In this document: positions 17,356-25,151 of the stretch, in pieces
Numbering within the stretch: the first letter of the stretch is position 1
Layout: each line of letters starts with the position of its first letter
Source: Alkalihalobacillus sp. YIM B00296
GTDB taxonomy: Bacteria; Bacillota; Bacilli; Bacillales; Fictibacillaceae
Assembly (NCBI RefSeq): GCF_020179385.1
Contig: NZ_JAIBLJ010000004.1
Location: 184,260 to 248,259, forward strand
Reading direction: 5' to 3'
DNA: 64,000 nt
The notes under the pieces: model-generated
What the model saw: only the letters and a program-made list of their open reading frames with translations
What the model was told of the DNA's origin: nothing
Databases searched by the model: none
Program-made: the position numbers and the translations under genes

Positions 17356-17727
17356 CTAAACTTTCAATATTGCAATGATGATCAGAACCCAGCTGATGAT
17401 GAAAGCTAGTCCACCAAATGGTGTTATGATCCCTAACTTCGAAATACCGGTAACACTCAATACATAAAGACTACCTGAGAATAAGATGATCCCTAAGAAC
17501 ATGATCCAGCCTGCAGCCCCAATCAATGAGGAATTCGGGAATTTATCAGCTAAAAATGCGACGACGAAAAGCCCAAGTGCGTGAAAAATATGATACTGAA
17601 CCCCTGTTTTATACACATCCATCATCTTGGCAGATAACTTGGATTCAAGACCATGAGCTCCGAAAGCTCCCAGGACAACCGAAATCCCTGCATTCAATGC
17701 ACCTAAAAGAATAAATAATTTAAACAT
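17356..17727 (-). CDS. ywdK: DUF423 membrane protein YwdK
   Basis: A 123-residue inner-membrane protein with four hydrophobic segments and the DUF423 signature VLGAFGAHGLE plus VYKTGVQYHIFHALGL. Function unknown across the family. AAAGGAG precedes the ATG by 8 bases. Convergent with gerQ; in B. subtilis ywdK also neighbours gerQ. Confidence 0.9.
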   Translation of the reverse strand: MFKLFILLGALNAGISVVLGAFGAHGLESKLSAKMMDVYKTGVQYHIFHALGLFVVAFLADKFPNSSLIGAAGWIMFLGIILFSGSLYVLSVTGISKLGIITPFGGLAFIISWVLIIIAILKV

Positions 17728-17810
17728 GATCCTACTCCTTTGGTATCATAGATTATCGATATATTGCTTCTTCAAGTGTAATGAAAATCGATTCACTTGC
17801 CAACAGAGGT

Positions 17811-18083
17811 CTAAAAATTGTCATCTTTTATTCTTTTAAGAATAGCCCGTCCATGTTCCGATTTTCCCAATACTTCTTTTAAACTTGGTAAATGATCCGT
17901 ATCATAAATCTGGACCGCTTCGATGATCCGAAGTTTCACCTCTTGCTCAATATCTTCCTGATACTGTTTTTCCATCGAAATGATCGTCTGTTTGATTTTC
18001 GGCTCAAGACGCCCCAGTATATATTGTATGGATGATTCGTCATTGTTTTTCTTTGCCTTTTGAACGCTTCCGTATAAATCCAT
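17811..18083 (-). CDS. RsoA-like co-sigma factor (region 2-like)
   Basis: A 90-residue protein without membrane segments. The core, AKKNNDESSIQYILGRLEPKIKQ followed by EQEVKLRIIEAVQIY split between lines of helices, resembles sigma-factor region 2 (helix-turn-helix-16 type), as does RsoA of B. subtilis, which supplies region 2 to SigO. ATG at 18083 is preferred over the ATG three codons earlier by spacing to AGAGG. The gene overlaps the holin-like gene by 44 bases and is the last of a three-gene overlapping operon with a region-4 sigma factor. Function as co-sigma is inferred from family resemblance and context. Confidence 0.6.
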   Translation of the reverse strand: MDLYGSVQKAKKNNDESSIQYILGRLEPKIKQTIISMEKQYQEDIEQEVKLRIIEAVQIYDTDHLPSLKEVLGKSEHGRAILKRIKDDNF

Positions 18084-18249
18084 GTTTTTCATTCCTCTCT
18101 TCCAAATACTCTCCGATTTTATGAATGGAGCTCTCCAAATTGGCGAGCCTTTTTTCGAATTGAAACAAAAGATAAAGGGCTACGACTGTGGGAAAGCCGA
18201 TATTTGAAATCAGATTGAACCAGCCTACGACATTGGTACCTTCAAGCAT
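18040..18249 (-). CDS. YvrJ/UviB-like holin-like membrane peptide
   Basis: A 69-residue protein with one N-terminal membrane segment (about residues 14-31, ISNIGFPTVVALYLLF), then a short coiled coil (EKRLANLESSIHKIGEYL) and a very basic tail. This is the YvrJ/BhlA/UviB layout. YvrJ lies beside sigO and rsoA in B. subtilis. ATG at 18249 follows GGAGG by 9 bases and overlaps the end of the sigma gene by 8 bases. Whether it forms pores or senses membrane state is unknown. Confidence 0.7.
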   Translation of the reverse strand: MLEGTNVVGWFNLISNIGFPTVVALYLLFQFEKRLANLESSIHKIGEYLEERNEKHGFIRKRSKGKEKQ

Positions 18250-18766
18250 ATTTTTCACCCTCCATCCATTTTTTCAGATGATCAAGTGCACGCCTATGTG
18301 TCTTCGATATGGATTGTGGACTTACATTCATCGAATCTGCAATCTCCCTTAACTTCCAATCTTTCTGGTAATGAAGATGGATGACTTTCCTTTGGTGGAC
18401 CGTCAGCTTCGTGATGGCCTGGTCCAATATTGGGCATTCGAATTCAGTCTGGATAAACTTTTTTGATGGCTCATCCTCTGTCATATACTTCTCGTCATAC
18501 CGTTCAGATAGGTTACGAGACTGGATTTTACGAATCTTGCGTATATAATTAATCGATTGATAATAAATGAATTTGGACATGTAGTGGATGAATCGACATT
18601 CAAAACAAAATTGTTGGAAGCGATGATTTAATTCCCTATATTGATCTGCCGATGGTGACATGATGAATTGCAGCATCTCACTCCGATTATCTTGGTGACT
18701 TATAAATGCTGATAAGAGATTTCCTTGTCTTTCTAACTGGTGTAATATACGCTGCGCATCTCTCAT
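18242..18766 (-). CDS. SigO-like RNA polymerase sigma factor
   Basis: A 174-residue sigma-like protein. The C-terminal region 4 helix-turn-helix is clear: LTVHQRKVIHLHYQKDWK, then LREIADSMNVSPQSISKTHRRALDHL. The N-terminal 100 residues are helical and aromatic (CFECRFIHYMSKFIYYQSINYI) and do not show a normal region 2, which fits the two-part SigO/RsoA system. GGGAGG is 8 bases from the ATG. It heads an overlapping operon with a YvrJ-like and an RsoA-like gene. In B. subtilis, SigO-RsoA responds to acid and drives oxdC; the target here is unknown. A phage UviA/Xpf-type regulator is the alternative. Confidence 0.72.
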   Translation of the reverse strand: MRDAQRILHQLERQGNLLSAFISHQDNRSEMLQFIMSPSADQYRELNHRFQQFCFECRFIHYMSKFIYYQSINYIRKIRKIQSRNLSERYDEKYMTEDEPSKKFIQTEFECPILDQAITKLTVHQRKVIHLHYQKDWKLREIADSMNVSPQSISKTHRRALDHLKKWMEGEKYA

Positions 18767-18851
18767 TCTGCATCCCTCCCTTTATAAGTAAAGCAAAATA
18801 AACTCTTAAAAAAACAAACAAAACACGAACGTTTGTTCTTATTTATAGTAT

Positions 18852-18894
18852 AAAAAAGGGAATACCCTTTGACCATGAGGCTTTTCGGGTATTC
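18852..18894 (-). terminator. Minus-strand terminator upstream of the sigma operon
   Basis: GAATACCC and GGGTATTC pair on the minus strand and run into CCCTTTTTT. It ends a leftward transcript that begins to the right, probably the remnant gene at 18946-19183. Confidence 0.75.
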
Positions 18895-18945
18895 TATGTT
18901 CATGCCTATCGACCCATTTATTTCTCCACTGGAATATGAAAACGA

Positions 18946-19183
18946 CTAGATTGGTTTCACTGAATCGAGTCCGATATCTTTTTCCGCTTCAGCAAGAACG
19001 ATCCCTTCCATACTCGATCAACCACAAGGATGGTTTCATCCTGAGACCCTCACAATCCATTTTTCGCGGTTTCAGTACTTCAGGACGCTAAACCACTGAT
19101 AAGAACATGAATGACGTAATGACGAGTGCTGAAAAACTTTTTATCCTAAACATGAAAAACCTCTCTAATCCTACCTTCTTCAA
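18946..19183 (-). pseudogene. Possible remnant of a small secreted protein gene
   Basis: From a TTG preceded by GGAGGAG at the right spacing the frame reads as a signal peptide (MKKVGLERFFMFRIKSFSAL, then VITSFMFLSVV) and stops at once with TAG. A second frame further on ends MEGIVLAEAEKDIGLDSVKP before a stop, and a terminator follows 50 bases later. I infer a frameshifted gene for an exported protein; family not recognised. Nothing else is seen in 18767-19278 apart from the terminator and the leader of the sigma gene. Confidence 0.35.
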
Positions 19184-19278
19184 CTTCTCCTCCTACTTTA
19201 CACTTCCTTTCATCCATTGGATAATGATAGTAAAGCATCTTGCATATACATGTGATTCCAATAAGGAGGTCCTGTTCG

Positions 19279-20895
19279 TTGAAACGAAAATGGTGGAAAG
19301 AAGCAGTCGTCTATCAAGTGTACTGGAGGAGTTTCTATGATACAGACGGGGACGGATACGGAGATATAAACGGTGTCATACAGAAATTGGACTACATCAA
19401 AAACCTTGGTGTGGATGTCATCTGGTTGAATCCTGTCTATGAGTCTCCCGATAAAGACAATGGATACGACATTTCTGATTATCAAGGTATCATGGCTAAG
19501 GCTGGGACAATTGAAGATTGGGAGAGGCTTTTAGAAGAGGTCCATAAGCGGGATATGAAACTGATCATGGACCTTGTCGTCAACCATACATCTGATCAAC
19601 ACCATTGGTTCCAAGAGTCCCGTTCATCTATAGATAATCCTAAAAGAGACTGGTATATCTGGAGAGATCCCAAACCGGATGGAGGACCTCCAAACAATTG
19701 GCGTTCTTATTTCACACCGTCCACATGGGAATATGATGAGAAAACGGAACAGTATTACTTCCATTCCTTCGCTGTCGAGCAGCCTGATCTAAATTGGCGA
19801 AACCCAAAAGTGAGGGAATCGATTTTTGATATGATGAAGTTTTGGCTTGATAAAGGGATTGATGGGTTCCGGATGGATGTCATCAACCTCCTTGAAAAAT
19901 TGGAAGGCTTCCCTGATGCTGAAAAGCCAGAAAAAATCAATTATCTGGGAAATAATCCGGGGATCCATCAATATCTACAGGAAATGAATGAGAAAGTACT
20001 TCGTCATTACGATATTATGACAGTCGGGGAAATCCCTTTTGTCACCCCTGAAGATGGATTGAAATACGTTGGTGAAGACAGAGGTGAGCTTGATACCCTC
20101 TTTCATTTCCAGGTAGCAGATGATATGCCGGAATGGAATATGCTTCAATTCAAGGACATACAAAGGAAATGGTTTGAAGGCATGTCCGGTAAAGGGTGGA
20201 ACTCGCAATTCCTTAATAATCATGACCACACGAGACAAGTGACAAGCTACGGAAACGACGGAACGCATATGGAAGAATCTGCCAAACTACTCGCCACAAT
20301 GGTGCATACACTCCCAGGGACACCCTATATTTTTCAAGGTGAAGAAATCGGCATGACAGGTGTGGATTTCGATTCAATTAAAGATTATCAAGATATCGCC
20401 ATGAAAAATAAATATGAAGAAGAAGTTGATAAAGGACGGGAGCCACAAGAGGTGCTTAAAGAACTGAAACCTTTAAGTCGTGATAACTCCCGGACACCTG
20501 TTCAGTGGGACTCTTCTGAAAATGCAGGTTTCTCAGACGGAGAACCTTGGATAGCGGTAAATCCGAATTATAAAGAAATCAATGTAGAAAAAGCATTAGA
20601 AGATCCCCATTCGATTTTTTACTACTATCAAAAGTTGATTACCCTTCGAAACGAAAATGAAGTAATGGTCTATGGTGATTATGCTGATTTGTCCGAAGGG
20701 GACGAACGGCTTTATATGTATACAAGGAACTTGGAGGCTCATATTTGGCTAATTGTCCTGAACCATTCGAATGAAAATTACGAACTGACTTTACCTGAAG
20801 AAAGCATCAATGCCGAATTAAAGATTTCGAACTACCAAGACGTACCGGAAACGGTATCGAACCGGCACATGACACTACGTCCCCATGAGGCATGA
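19279..20895 (+). CDS. malL: Oligo-1,6-glucosidase / alpha-glucosidase (GH13)
   Basis: A 538-residue cytoplasmic GH13 enzyme cleaving terminal alpha-glucosyl links of isomaltose/maltose-type sugars. The four conserved regions are in order: DLVVNHTSDQHHWF, GFRMDVINL with the nucleophile Asp, TVGEIP with the acid Glu, and NNHDHTR with the third Asp. The start MKRKWWKEAVVYQVYWRSF is typical. TTG at 19279 has AAGGAGG 9 bases upstream; the frame extends further up without a ribosome site. No transporter or regulator adjoins. A trehalose-6-phosphate hydrolase is a less likely alternative. Confidence 0.88.
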   Translation: MKRKWWKEAVVYQVYWRSFYDTDGDGYGDINGVIQKLDYIKNLGVDVIWLNPVYESPDKDNGYDISDYQGIMAKAGTIEDWERLLEEVHKRDMKLIMDLVVNHTSDQHHWFQESRSSIDNPKRDWYIWRDPKPDGGPPNNWRSYFTPSTWEYDEKTEQYYFHSFAVEQPDLNWRNPKVRESIFDMMKFWLDKGIDGFRMDVINLLEKLEGFPDAEKPEKINYLGNNPGIHQYLQEMNEKVLRHYDIMTVGEIPFVTPEDGLKYVGEDRGELDTLFHFQVADDMPEWNMLQFKDIQRKWFEGMSGKGWNSQFLNNHDHTRQVTSYGNDGTHMEESAKLLATMVHTLPGTPYIFQGEEIGMTGVDFDSIKDYQDIAMKNKYEEEVDKGREPQEVLKELKPLSRDNSRTPVQWDSSENAGFSDGEPWIAVNPNYKEINVEKALEDPHSIFYYYQKLITLRNENEVMVYGDYADLSEGDERLYMYTRNLEAHIWLIVLNHSNENYELTLPEESINAELKISNYQDVPETVSNRHMTLRPHEA

Positions 20896-21128
20896 ATCTA
20901 CTCGTACATCAAATAATACAACTTCAATAAGGGAGCGACTCGCAAACCATGTCATTCTTCCGCACTTCAATATAATCAGCAAATGACAATGCTGATCACA
21001 GGTTTTTTTGCGGTGATGTTGGCATGGAGGAGTACTCCCTTTTTCCTTATGAGGGATGTTCCAAAAGCTACAAATGAGTGTCCTTTGAAACATTTTAATC
21101 TATTACAAATACGCTTGTATTGTTGATT

Positions 21129-21236
21129 TTTGCAAAATCCACTCCCTTTCAGAGGGCAACCCGAAAACCCTTCTCCCTCGCTATCTGTTGGGTATCGCCT
21201 GCTCGCTTTCCCCACAGGACTGTCGCGAATTTCGCT
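21129..21236. repeat. Inverted-repeat element, short copy
   Basis: It starts TTGCAAAATCCACTCCCTTT and ends CCACAGGACTGTCGCGAATT, with GCTCGCTTTCC inside. These are diverged inverted ends of the same family as 30814-30969. The remaining part of 20896-21249 shows nothing recognisable. Confidence 0.7.
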
Positions 21237-21249
21237 TATATACGCAGGT

Positions 21250-21528
21250 CTAAAAATCAAATATTGAATCCCCGTTCAAATCATCTTCTTCTTTCAAACG
21301 CTTAGCGGACTCGTCTCGGACAGGCGCAGGACTCGTTTTTTTGACTTCTACCGTACTAGGCGTTGACGGCTTATGGTCGGTCGCCTCCATCAACAAGTCA
21401 CAATAAGCCTTTATTGCACTCAGTTCATTGCGAACCTGGCGCGAAGATGAGTTTTCATCAACCTCTCCTTTTATAGATTCAAGGCGGTCAATCATTTTCT
21501 GTACGACTAAACTGGATTGTATACTCAA
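21250..21528 (-). CDS. ywdI: YwdI family protein
   Basis: A 92-residue soluble protein. The N-terminal 50 residues are helical (LVVQKMIDRLESIKGEV, then RQVRNELSAIKAYCDLLM); the rest is a disordered, charged linker ending DLNGDSIFDF. This is the YwdI (DUF5327) layout; role unknown. The start is a TTG with GAGGGAT upstream. In B. subtilis ywdI lies near ywdK and gerQ. Confidence 0.82.
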   Translation of the reverse strand: MSIQSSLVVQKMIDRLESIKGEVDENSSSRQVRNELSAIKAYCDLLMEATDHKPSTPSTVEVKKTSPAPVRDESAKRLKEEDDLNGDSIFDF

Positions 21529-21614
21529 GAGAATCCCTCTTTCTTCACATCATTCTTTCCTCATTATAAAGGGCTTCTCCTGTACAGTACAACTTTCGGT
21601 AGAATCGTTCCATT

Positions 21615-21827
21615 TTATGAGGTATCCCAAACCACATGCCTCTTCAGTCGGTAAAAGACATACACACTTCGATTCAGGATGGTCGCTTCAAACTCTCTGA
21701 CTCCGACGAACGGAACACGATCGGGAAGATATCCATTTTGCTTATCGTTCAAGTCTTGGTGTTTAATCCGGACAATACTCATCATAGAAAGCCATATCAC
21801 CAAAATATACGTAACGAATTCGCTCAT
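21615..21827 (-). CDS. Hypothetical small membrane protein
   Basis: A 70-residue frame with one N-terminal hydrophobic segment (FVTYILVIWLSMMSIV) and a basic C-terminus. The ribosome site before the ATG is weak; a better GAGGAGG further up serves no good start in this frame. I do not recognise it; it may be spurious or a decayed gene. The region 21906-22133 beyond it shows nothing recognisable. Confidence 0.3.
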   Translation of the reverse strand: MSEFVTYILVIWLSMMSIVRIKHQDLNDKQNGYLPDRVPFVGVREFEATILNRSVYVFYRLKRHVVWDTS

Positions 21828-22133
21828 AATGAAACCTAAGCCCCTTTCTCTTTCATCATTTGTTCCGAAGCTGTAATACACCTCCTCATACTCGGAACTT
21901 ATCATCTTATTCGGTTATGTGTCCAAGTATACCTAAAGGGTTGACTCAATGTTTGTCACAATCTGAATACCAGAGCAAAGAAATTATCTACAAAAAACTT
22001 TGGGATTTGCTATGGCAAGCCAAAGTCTTCTATCAATCTTACCTTCTGCTTTTAAAATTCAATCGGATTAGCACAAGTTAAGACGTAATATAGGTTATGA
22101 AACTTTTCCTTGCTGATAGTTACGATAAAAAAC

Positions 22134-22185
22134 CAAAAAGAATGGGATTGACAAAGGCTTTCAATCGCTTTTGCCATTCCCATTC
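22134..22185 (-). terminator. Terminator of the DUF1499 gene
   Basis: GAATGGGA and TCCCATTC pair on the minus strand with a second inner stem (GGCAAAAG/CCTTTGTC), followed by TTTTTGG. Confidence 0.8.
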
Positions 22186-22196
22186 CTATGACCCTT

Positions 22197-22562
22197 TTAG
22201 ACTTTCTGGATGAACTTTTGCCTGATTCGTTCAACCCTGTTTCGATTGGCACCGAAGTCTGGAACCCCTGTCCTGGACGCTGAACGTACGTCAATGATTT
22301 TCGTCCGTTCATCAATTAAAAACTCAAGATCAGCGGTTAACTTCAACCAATTCGATTTACATTCAGCACGGATATAATTCTCTTCCTTTTCCGTAATATC
22401 TGTGTTTTTCATACTGTTTAGCACCTTGAGCAATGTCTCGTAAGCGTGTTCGCTGGAACCGTTATATGAAATCGGTGCAATGTTATGTTTTTGATTATCA
22501 CTTACAGATGACACACAATTTGCAGAGGATGTACAATTTTCTAAGCTGTTTTTATTTGGCAA
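22197..22562 (-). CDS. DUF1499 domain protein
   Basis: A 121-residue protein whose C-terminal 85 residues fit DUF1499 (AYETLLKVLNSMKNTDI, then IDERTKIIDVRSASRTGVPDFGANRNRVE). The first 35 residues are Ser/Asn/Cys-rich and look disordered. Function unknown. The start is TTG, with AAGGAGG 8 bases upstream; no ATG fits. It is a single-gene unit divergent from the yflT-like gene. Confidence 0.78.
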   Translation of the reverse strand: MPNKNSLENCTSSANCVSSVSDNQKHNIAPISYNGSSEHAYETLLKVLNSMKNTDITEKEENYIRAECKSNWLKLTADLEFLIDERTKIIDVRSASRTGVPDFGANRNRVERIRQKFIQKV

Positions 22563-22677
22563 TTCTAGCTCCTCCTTCAGGTTGTATTCATCTTACCCCT
22601 TTCCCATCTCCTTTACACTTAACCTTCTAAGCTGTAAATTTAATCTTCGCAACAATTGTTATTTCGGCGTAAAGAAC

Positions 22678-22701
22678 ATTTAATAGGTTTTTAGGGGGAA
22701 A
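22678..22701 (+). promoter_or_regulatory. Candidate SigB promoter
   Basis: ATTTAA (22678-22683) and GGGAAA (22696-22701) are 12 bases apart, close to the SigB pattern GTTTAA-N12-15-GGGTAT. The homologous general stress gene of B. subtilis is SigB-dependent. Confidence 0.4.
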
Positions 22702-22766
22702 TAAGTTTATTCGCCCTTTAAATGTGATATTACAGTAATACATTAACAAAAGGAGGTTTTTTTAAA

Positions 22767-23117
22767 ATGGCAAAACCTATCGTAAGAGAGTATGTTAATG
22801 ATGAAGAATTGAAAAACGATGTGAAAGAGTTGCAAAACCGAGGGCTTGATAAAGACGATGTGTATGTGATCTCCCATGATGAAGATCGGACGAACAGAGT
22901 AGCTGGAAATGCAGACGCCAACACGGTCGGTGTCAAAGAAATGGGACTCGACACAGCAGTCGGAAACATCTTTAATAAAAAAGGTGACGAATTAAGAGCT
23001 AAATTTAAAGAAATGGGCTTATCACAACAAGAGGCTAATCAATATGAGGAAAGATTGGATGAAGGAAGAATCCTCATGTTGGTTACTGATCACGATAAAG
23101 TGCAAGACTGGGTATGA
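22767..23117 (+). CDS. General stress protein, YflT/GSP17M domain
   Basis: A 116-residue protein of the heat-induced stress protein YflT family. The family core is visible: IVREYVNDEELKNDVKELQN, then KDDVYVISHDEDRTNRVAGNA and the C-terminal EGRILMLVTD. It is charged and soluble; biochemical role unknown. AGGAGG lies 8 bases before the ATG. A SigB-like promoter and a terminator make it a single-gene stress unit. Confidence 0.85.
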   Translation: MAKPIVREYVNDEELKNDVKELQNRGLDKDDVYVISHDEDRTNRVAGNADANTVGVKEMGLDTAVGNIFNKKGDELRAKFKEMGLSQQEANQYEERLDEGRILMLVTDHDKVQDWV

Positions 23118-23125
23118 ACATTTCA

Positions 23126-23163
23126 TAAAAGGGGCTGCACCAATGGGTGGCAGTTCCTTTTTC
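23126..23163. terminator. Terminator after the YflT-like gene
   Basis: AAAAGGGGCTGC faces GGCAGTTCCTTTTT; usable from both sides between the convergent genes. Confidence 0.8.
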
Positions 23164-23165
23164 AT

Positions 23166-23606
23166 TTAATAGATAGCAAACACGATCGTCATTTCTTCTG
23201 ACCCAAATTTCAATGGTACAGATAATTGTTTCTCAGCATCTGTTATGGATACTTCGCTTACAATTCGTGGCGTTGTGATATCGACTGTAATACCCCCGTT
23301 TGATAACTGGGTCGCAATATTGCCTAACTCTCCAACAAAGGATTCAAGCATTTCACCTTCAAAGGGCATGCCGTACATCTTATTCCCGCATTCTCCAAAA
23401 AACGTCCTGGACGCCAGGAAAAGAAGAGATCCATTGATTTCTTTTTCAAGACCTATAATGACACCGACTTGTTCCTCTTCCTTCGGGTGAAGATTGACTT
23501 CGCTTTAGGGCTTCCCCATTTGGAATTCTATCGGTATGACTGTTTTTATGACATTGATTGTCCCATTCAATAAATTTGTAATATGTTCTGCTGTAGCAAT
23601 TGCCAT
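23166..23606 (-). pseudogene. CheX/CheC-like chemotaxis protein with in-frame stop
   Basis: GGAGG stands 8 bases before an ATG at 23606, and the frame is open for 147 codons except for one TAA at 23505-23507 (codon 34). The parts before (MAIATAEHITNLLNGTINVI) and after (GLEKEINGSLLFLASRTFFG, then GELGNIATQLSNGG) form a normal CheX/CheC phosphatase-like protein. One base change (CAA or GAA to TAA) is enough to explain it. Intact genes of this kind dephosphorylate CheY-P or act with chemotaxis arrays. No chemotaxis neighbours are present. Confidence 0.75.
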
Positions 23607-23673
23607 TGACTGAACCTCCACAAGCTGATGATTTCCTTTTATATCGGCTTTTTTCCTTAAAGTTAAAGAAATA

Positions 23674-24378
23674 CTATTGAACCTCCTTTAAAGGTAGCTC
23701 ATAAACCCGGCCTTTTGTAGAACCTGAATGCTTCATTTGCATGGATTTTAATAGTCTTGTAGAGGTCGATCTGGAGGAGATGTGTAAGAAGTTTCTCAAC
23801 TTTTGATTCGTTATGAAACGATCGATGAGGAGGGCATAATCTTGCAGAGTTTCCAGATGAGCATCTTTCGAAGAAAAATGACAAGAAGGGCATTCCCATT
23901 TTGCAGACAGCCTTTTCATTCCCACAGTTGAACATTGATAACAAAATACTCCTCTAAGCAGTTCACTTTGATTGATGGAAAAGAGTTTAAGTATATCCGG
24001 ATCAGCGGGCGTGTGTTTTTTTAATAATCGAGAGGACCGTTTCTTAAGTTCTTTTGTCGGAAGGTGTTCAAATTTATATCTCTGGGTAAGCTGTTGAACT
24101 TTTAACGGGATGTTCCCATTATGGATGAGTTCTGGGATGTATTGTGTCGTTTTGATGATTGTGGAGGGATTACTGATTACAACGAGGTGTTCAAGGGGCA
24201 TCCGGGGAAATTTATTTTGAAGCAGCCATTTCTCAAGCTGAATCTTTTGATTGAATACCTGTAAAAATGGATCAGGGAGACCTTCTACCTTGTCCTCAAT
24301 TGTCCTTATCAGCTGGTTCTTTTTATTATCGAAATGGAGAGTGCCTGCAATGTTCTTCACTTCGAGGTGTAATTGCAT
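23674..24378 (-). pseudogene. NERD-domain protein lacking its N-terminal part
   Basis: The 234-residue frame begins inside a NERD (nuclease-related) domain, at the conserved LHLEVKNIAGTLHFD strand that carries the Glu-x-Lys of the fold. The first part of the domain, with the upstream acidic residue, is missing. There is no ribosome site before its ATG, and 13 bases upstream is the terminator of the frnE-like gene. The C-terminal zinc-finger-like CYQC...CPSC and helical region are intact. A deletion joining the two genes is inferred. Confidence 0.7.
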
Positions 24379-24390
24379 CGGTACAGACGG

Positions 24391-24418
24391 AAAAAACTAC
24401 TGAGGGTTTCAGTAGTTT
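24391..24418 (-). terminator. Terminator of the FrnE-like gene
   Basis: AAAACTACTGA and TCAGTAGTTTT form a perfect stem on the minus strand with a six-base loop and a T-run. Confidence 0.88.
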
Positions 24419-25060
24419 TTAACAGCCTTCGATGTCGCTTGATGGTCCTTCAATGACATCGATCTTGCCGGGTTGTTTATTCAGTTCTTCATCAATGATT
24501 TCCGAAAGACGGTCAGCCGGGTATAAACCTTGCAGTTTCCTCTCTCCGATCATGAAGGTCGGAACCGCTCTGATACCTTGTTCTGTAGAGTTTCGTAACG
24601 CTTCTTGATGACGCTCCTTATACTTTCTCGATTCAAGCGCTGCACGATATTCCGTCCCATTCAAGCCAATTTCTTCAGCAAGATCGACAAGAACATCAAG
24701 TTGACCGATATCTCTTCCCTCTACAAAAAAGGCTTGAGAAATTCGGTGGTTATAATCGTTAGCTTTGCCATGTTCTTTCGCATATTGAAATCCTTCAAAA
24801 GCCAGGTGTGTTCTCGGCTGAACCGGGGGCAGGTTCATTTCGACCCCTAGTTTTTGGGAAATCGGCTTGACAGACTCGTGCCAGGCATGCCGTATATAAT
24901 CAGAGTTTGGATCAAGGGTAGGAACTGGTTCAGGCCTCAGTTCGAACGGTATCCATTCAACTTCGACATCTTTTCCTTCCATTGCCTCTCCTAGCGGAAC
25001 CTCCGCTAAATAACAGAATGGTCACACGTAATCTGAGTAGGTTTTAATTTTTAATGTCAC
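24419..25060 (-). CDS. FrnE/DsbA-like oxidoreductase with UGA at the CxxC site
   Basis: GTG at 25060 has AAGGAGG 8 bases upstream and opens MTLKIKTYSDYV, then UGA (25022-25024, codon 13), then PFCYLAEVPLGEA and an unbroken 200-codon frame. In FrnE-type DsbA proteins this place is CPFC, so the UGA replaces the nucleophilic first cysteine. Downstream features are normal: helical insert, cis-proline loop RAVPTFMIG and total length 213. Starting at the next ATG (24982) would lose the active site. Reading as selenocysteine is supported by a hairpin 13 bases after the UGA. A simple nonsense mutation (TGT or TGC to TGA) is the alternative, and other genes nearby are broken. Confidence 0.6.
24992..25008 (-). 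other. SECIS-like hairpin after the UGA
   Basis: Minus strand TAGCGGA-GGT-TCCGCTA: a perfect 7-bp stem with a loop beginning GG. The loop starts 20 bases after the UGA, inside the 16-37 base window described for bacterial SECIS elements, which also call for G within the first two loop positions. Confidence 0.45.
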
Positions 25061-25151
25061 AAAATGATCCTCCTTACATGTTGGTCAGCAGAGTGAAAGC
25101 GTTGAACATAAAGATAAAAAGGGCTAACCCGTCCCGCATCCCCCTTCCCGT

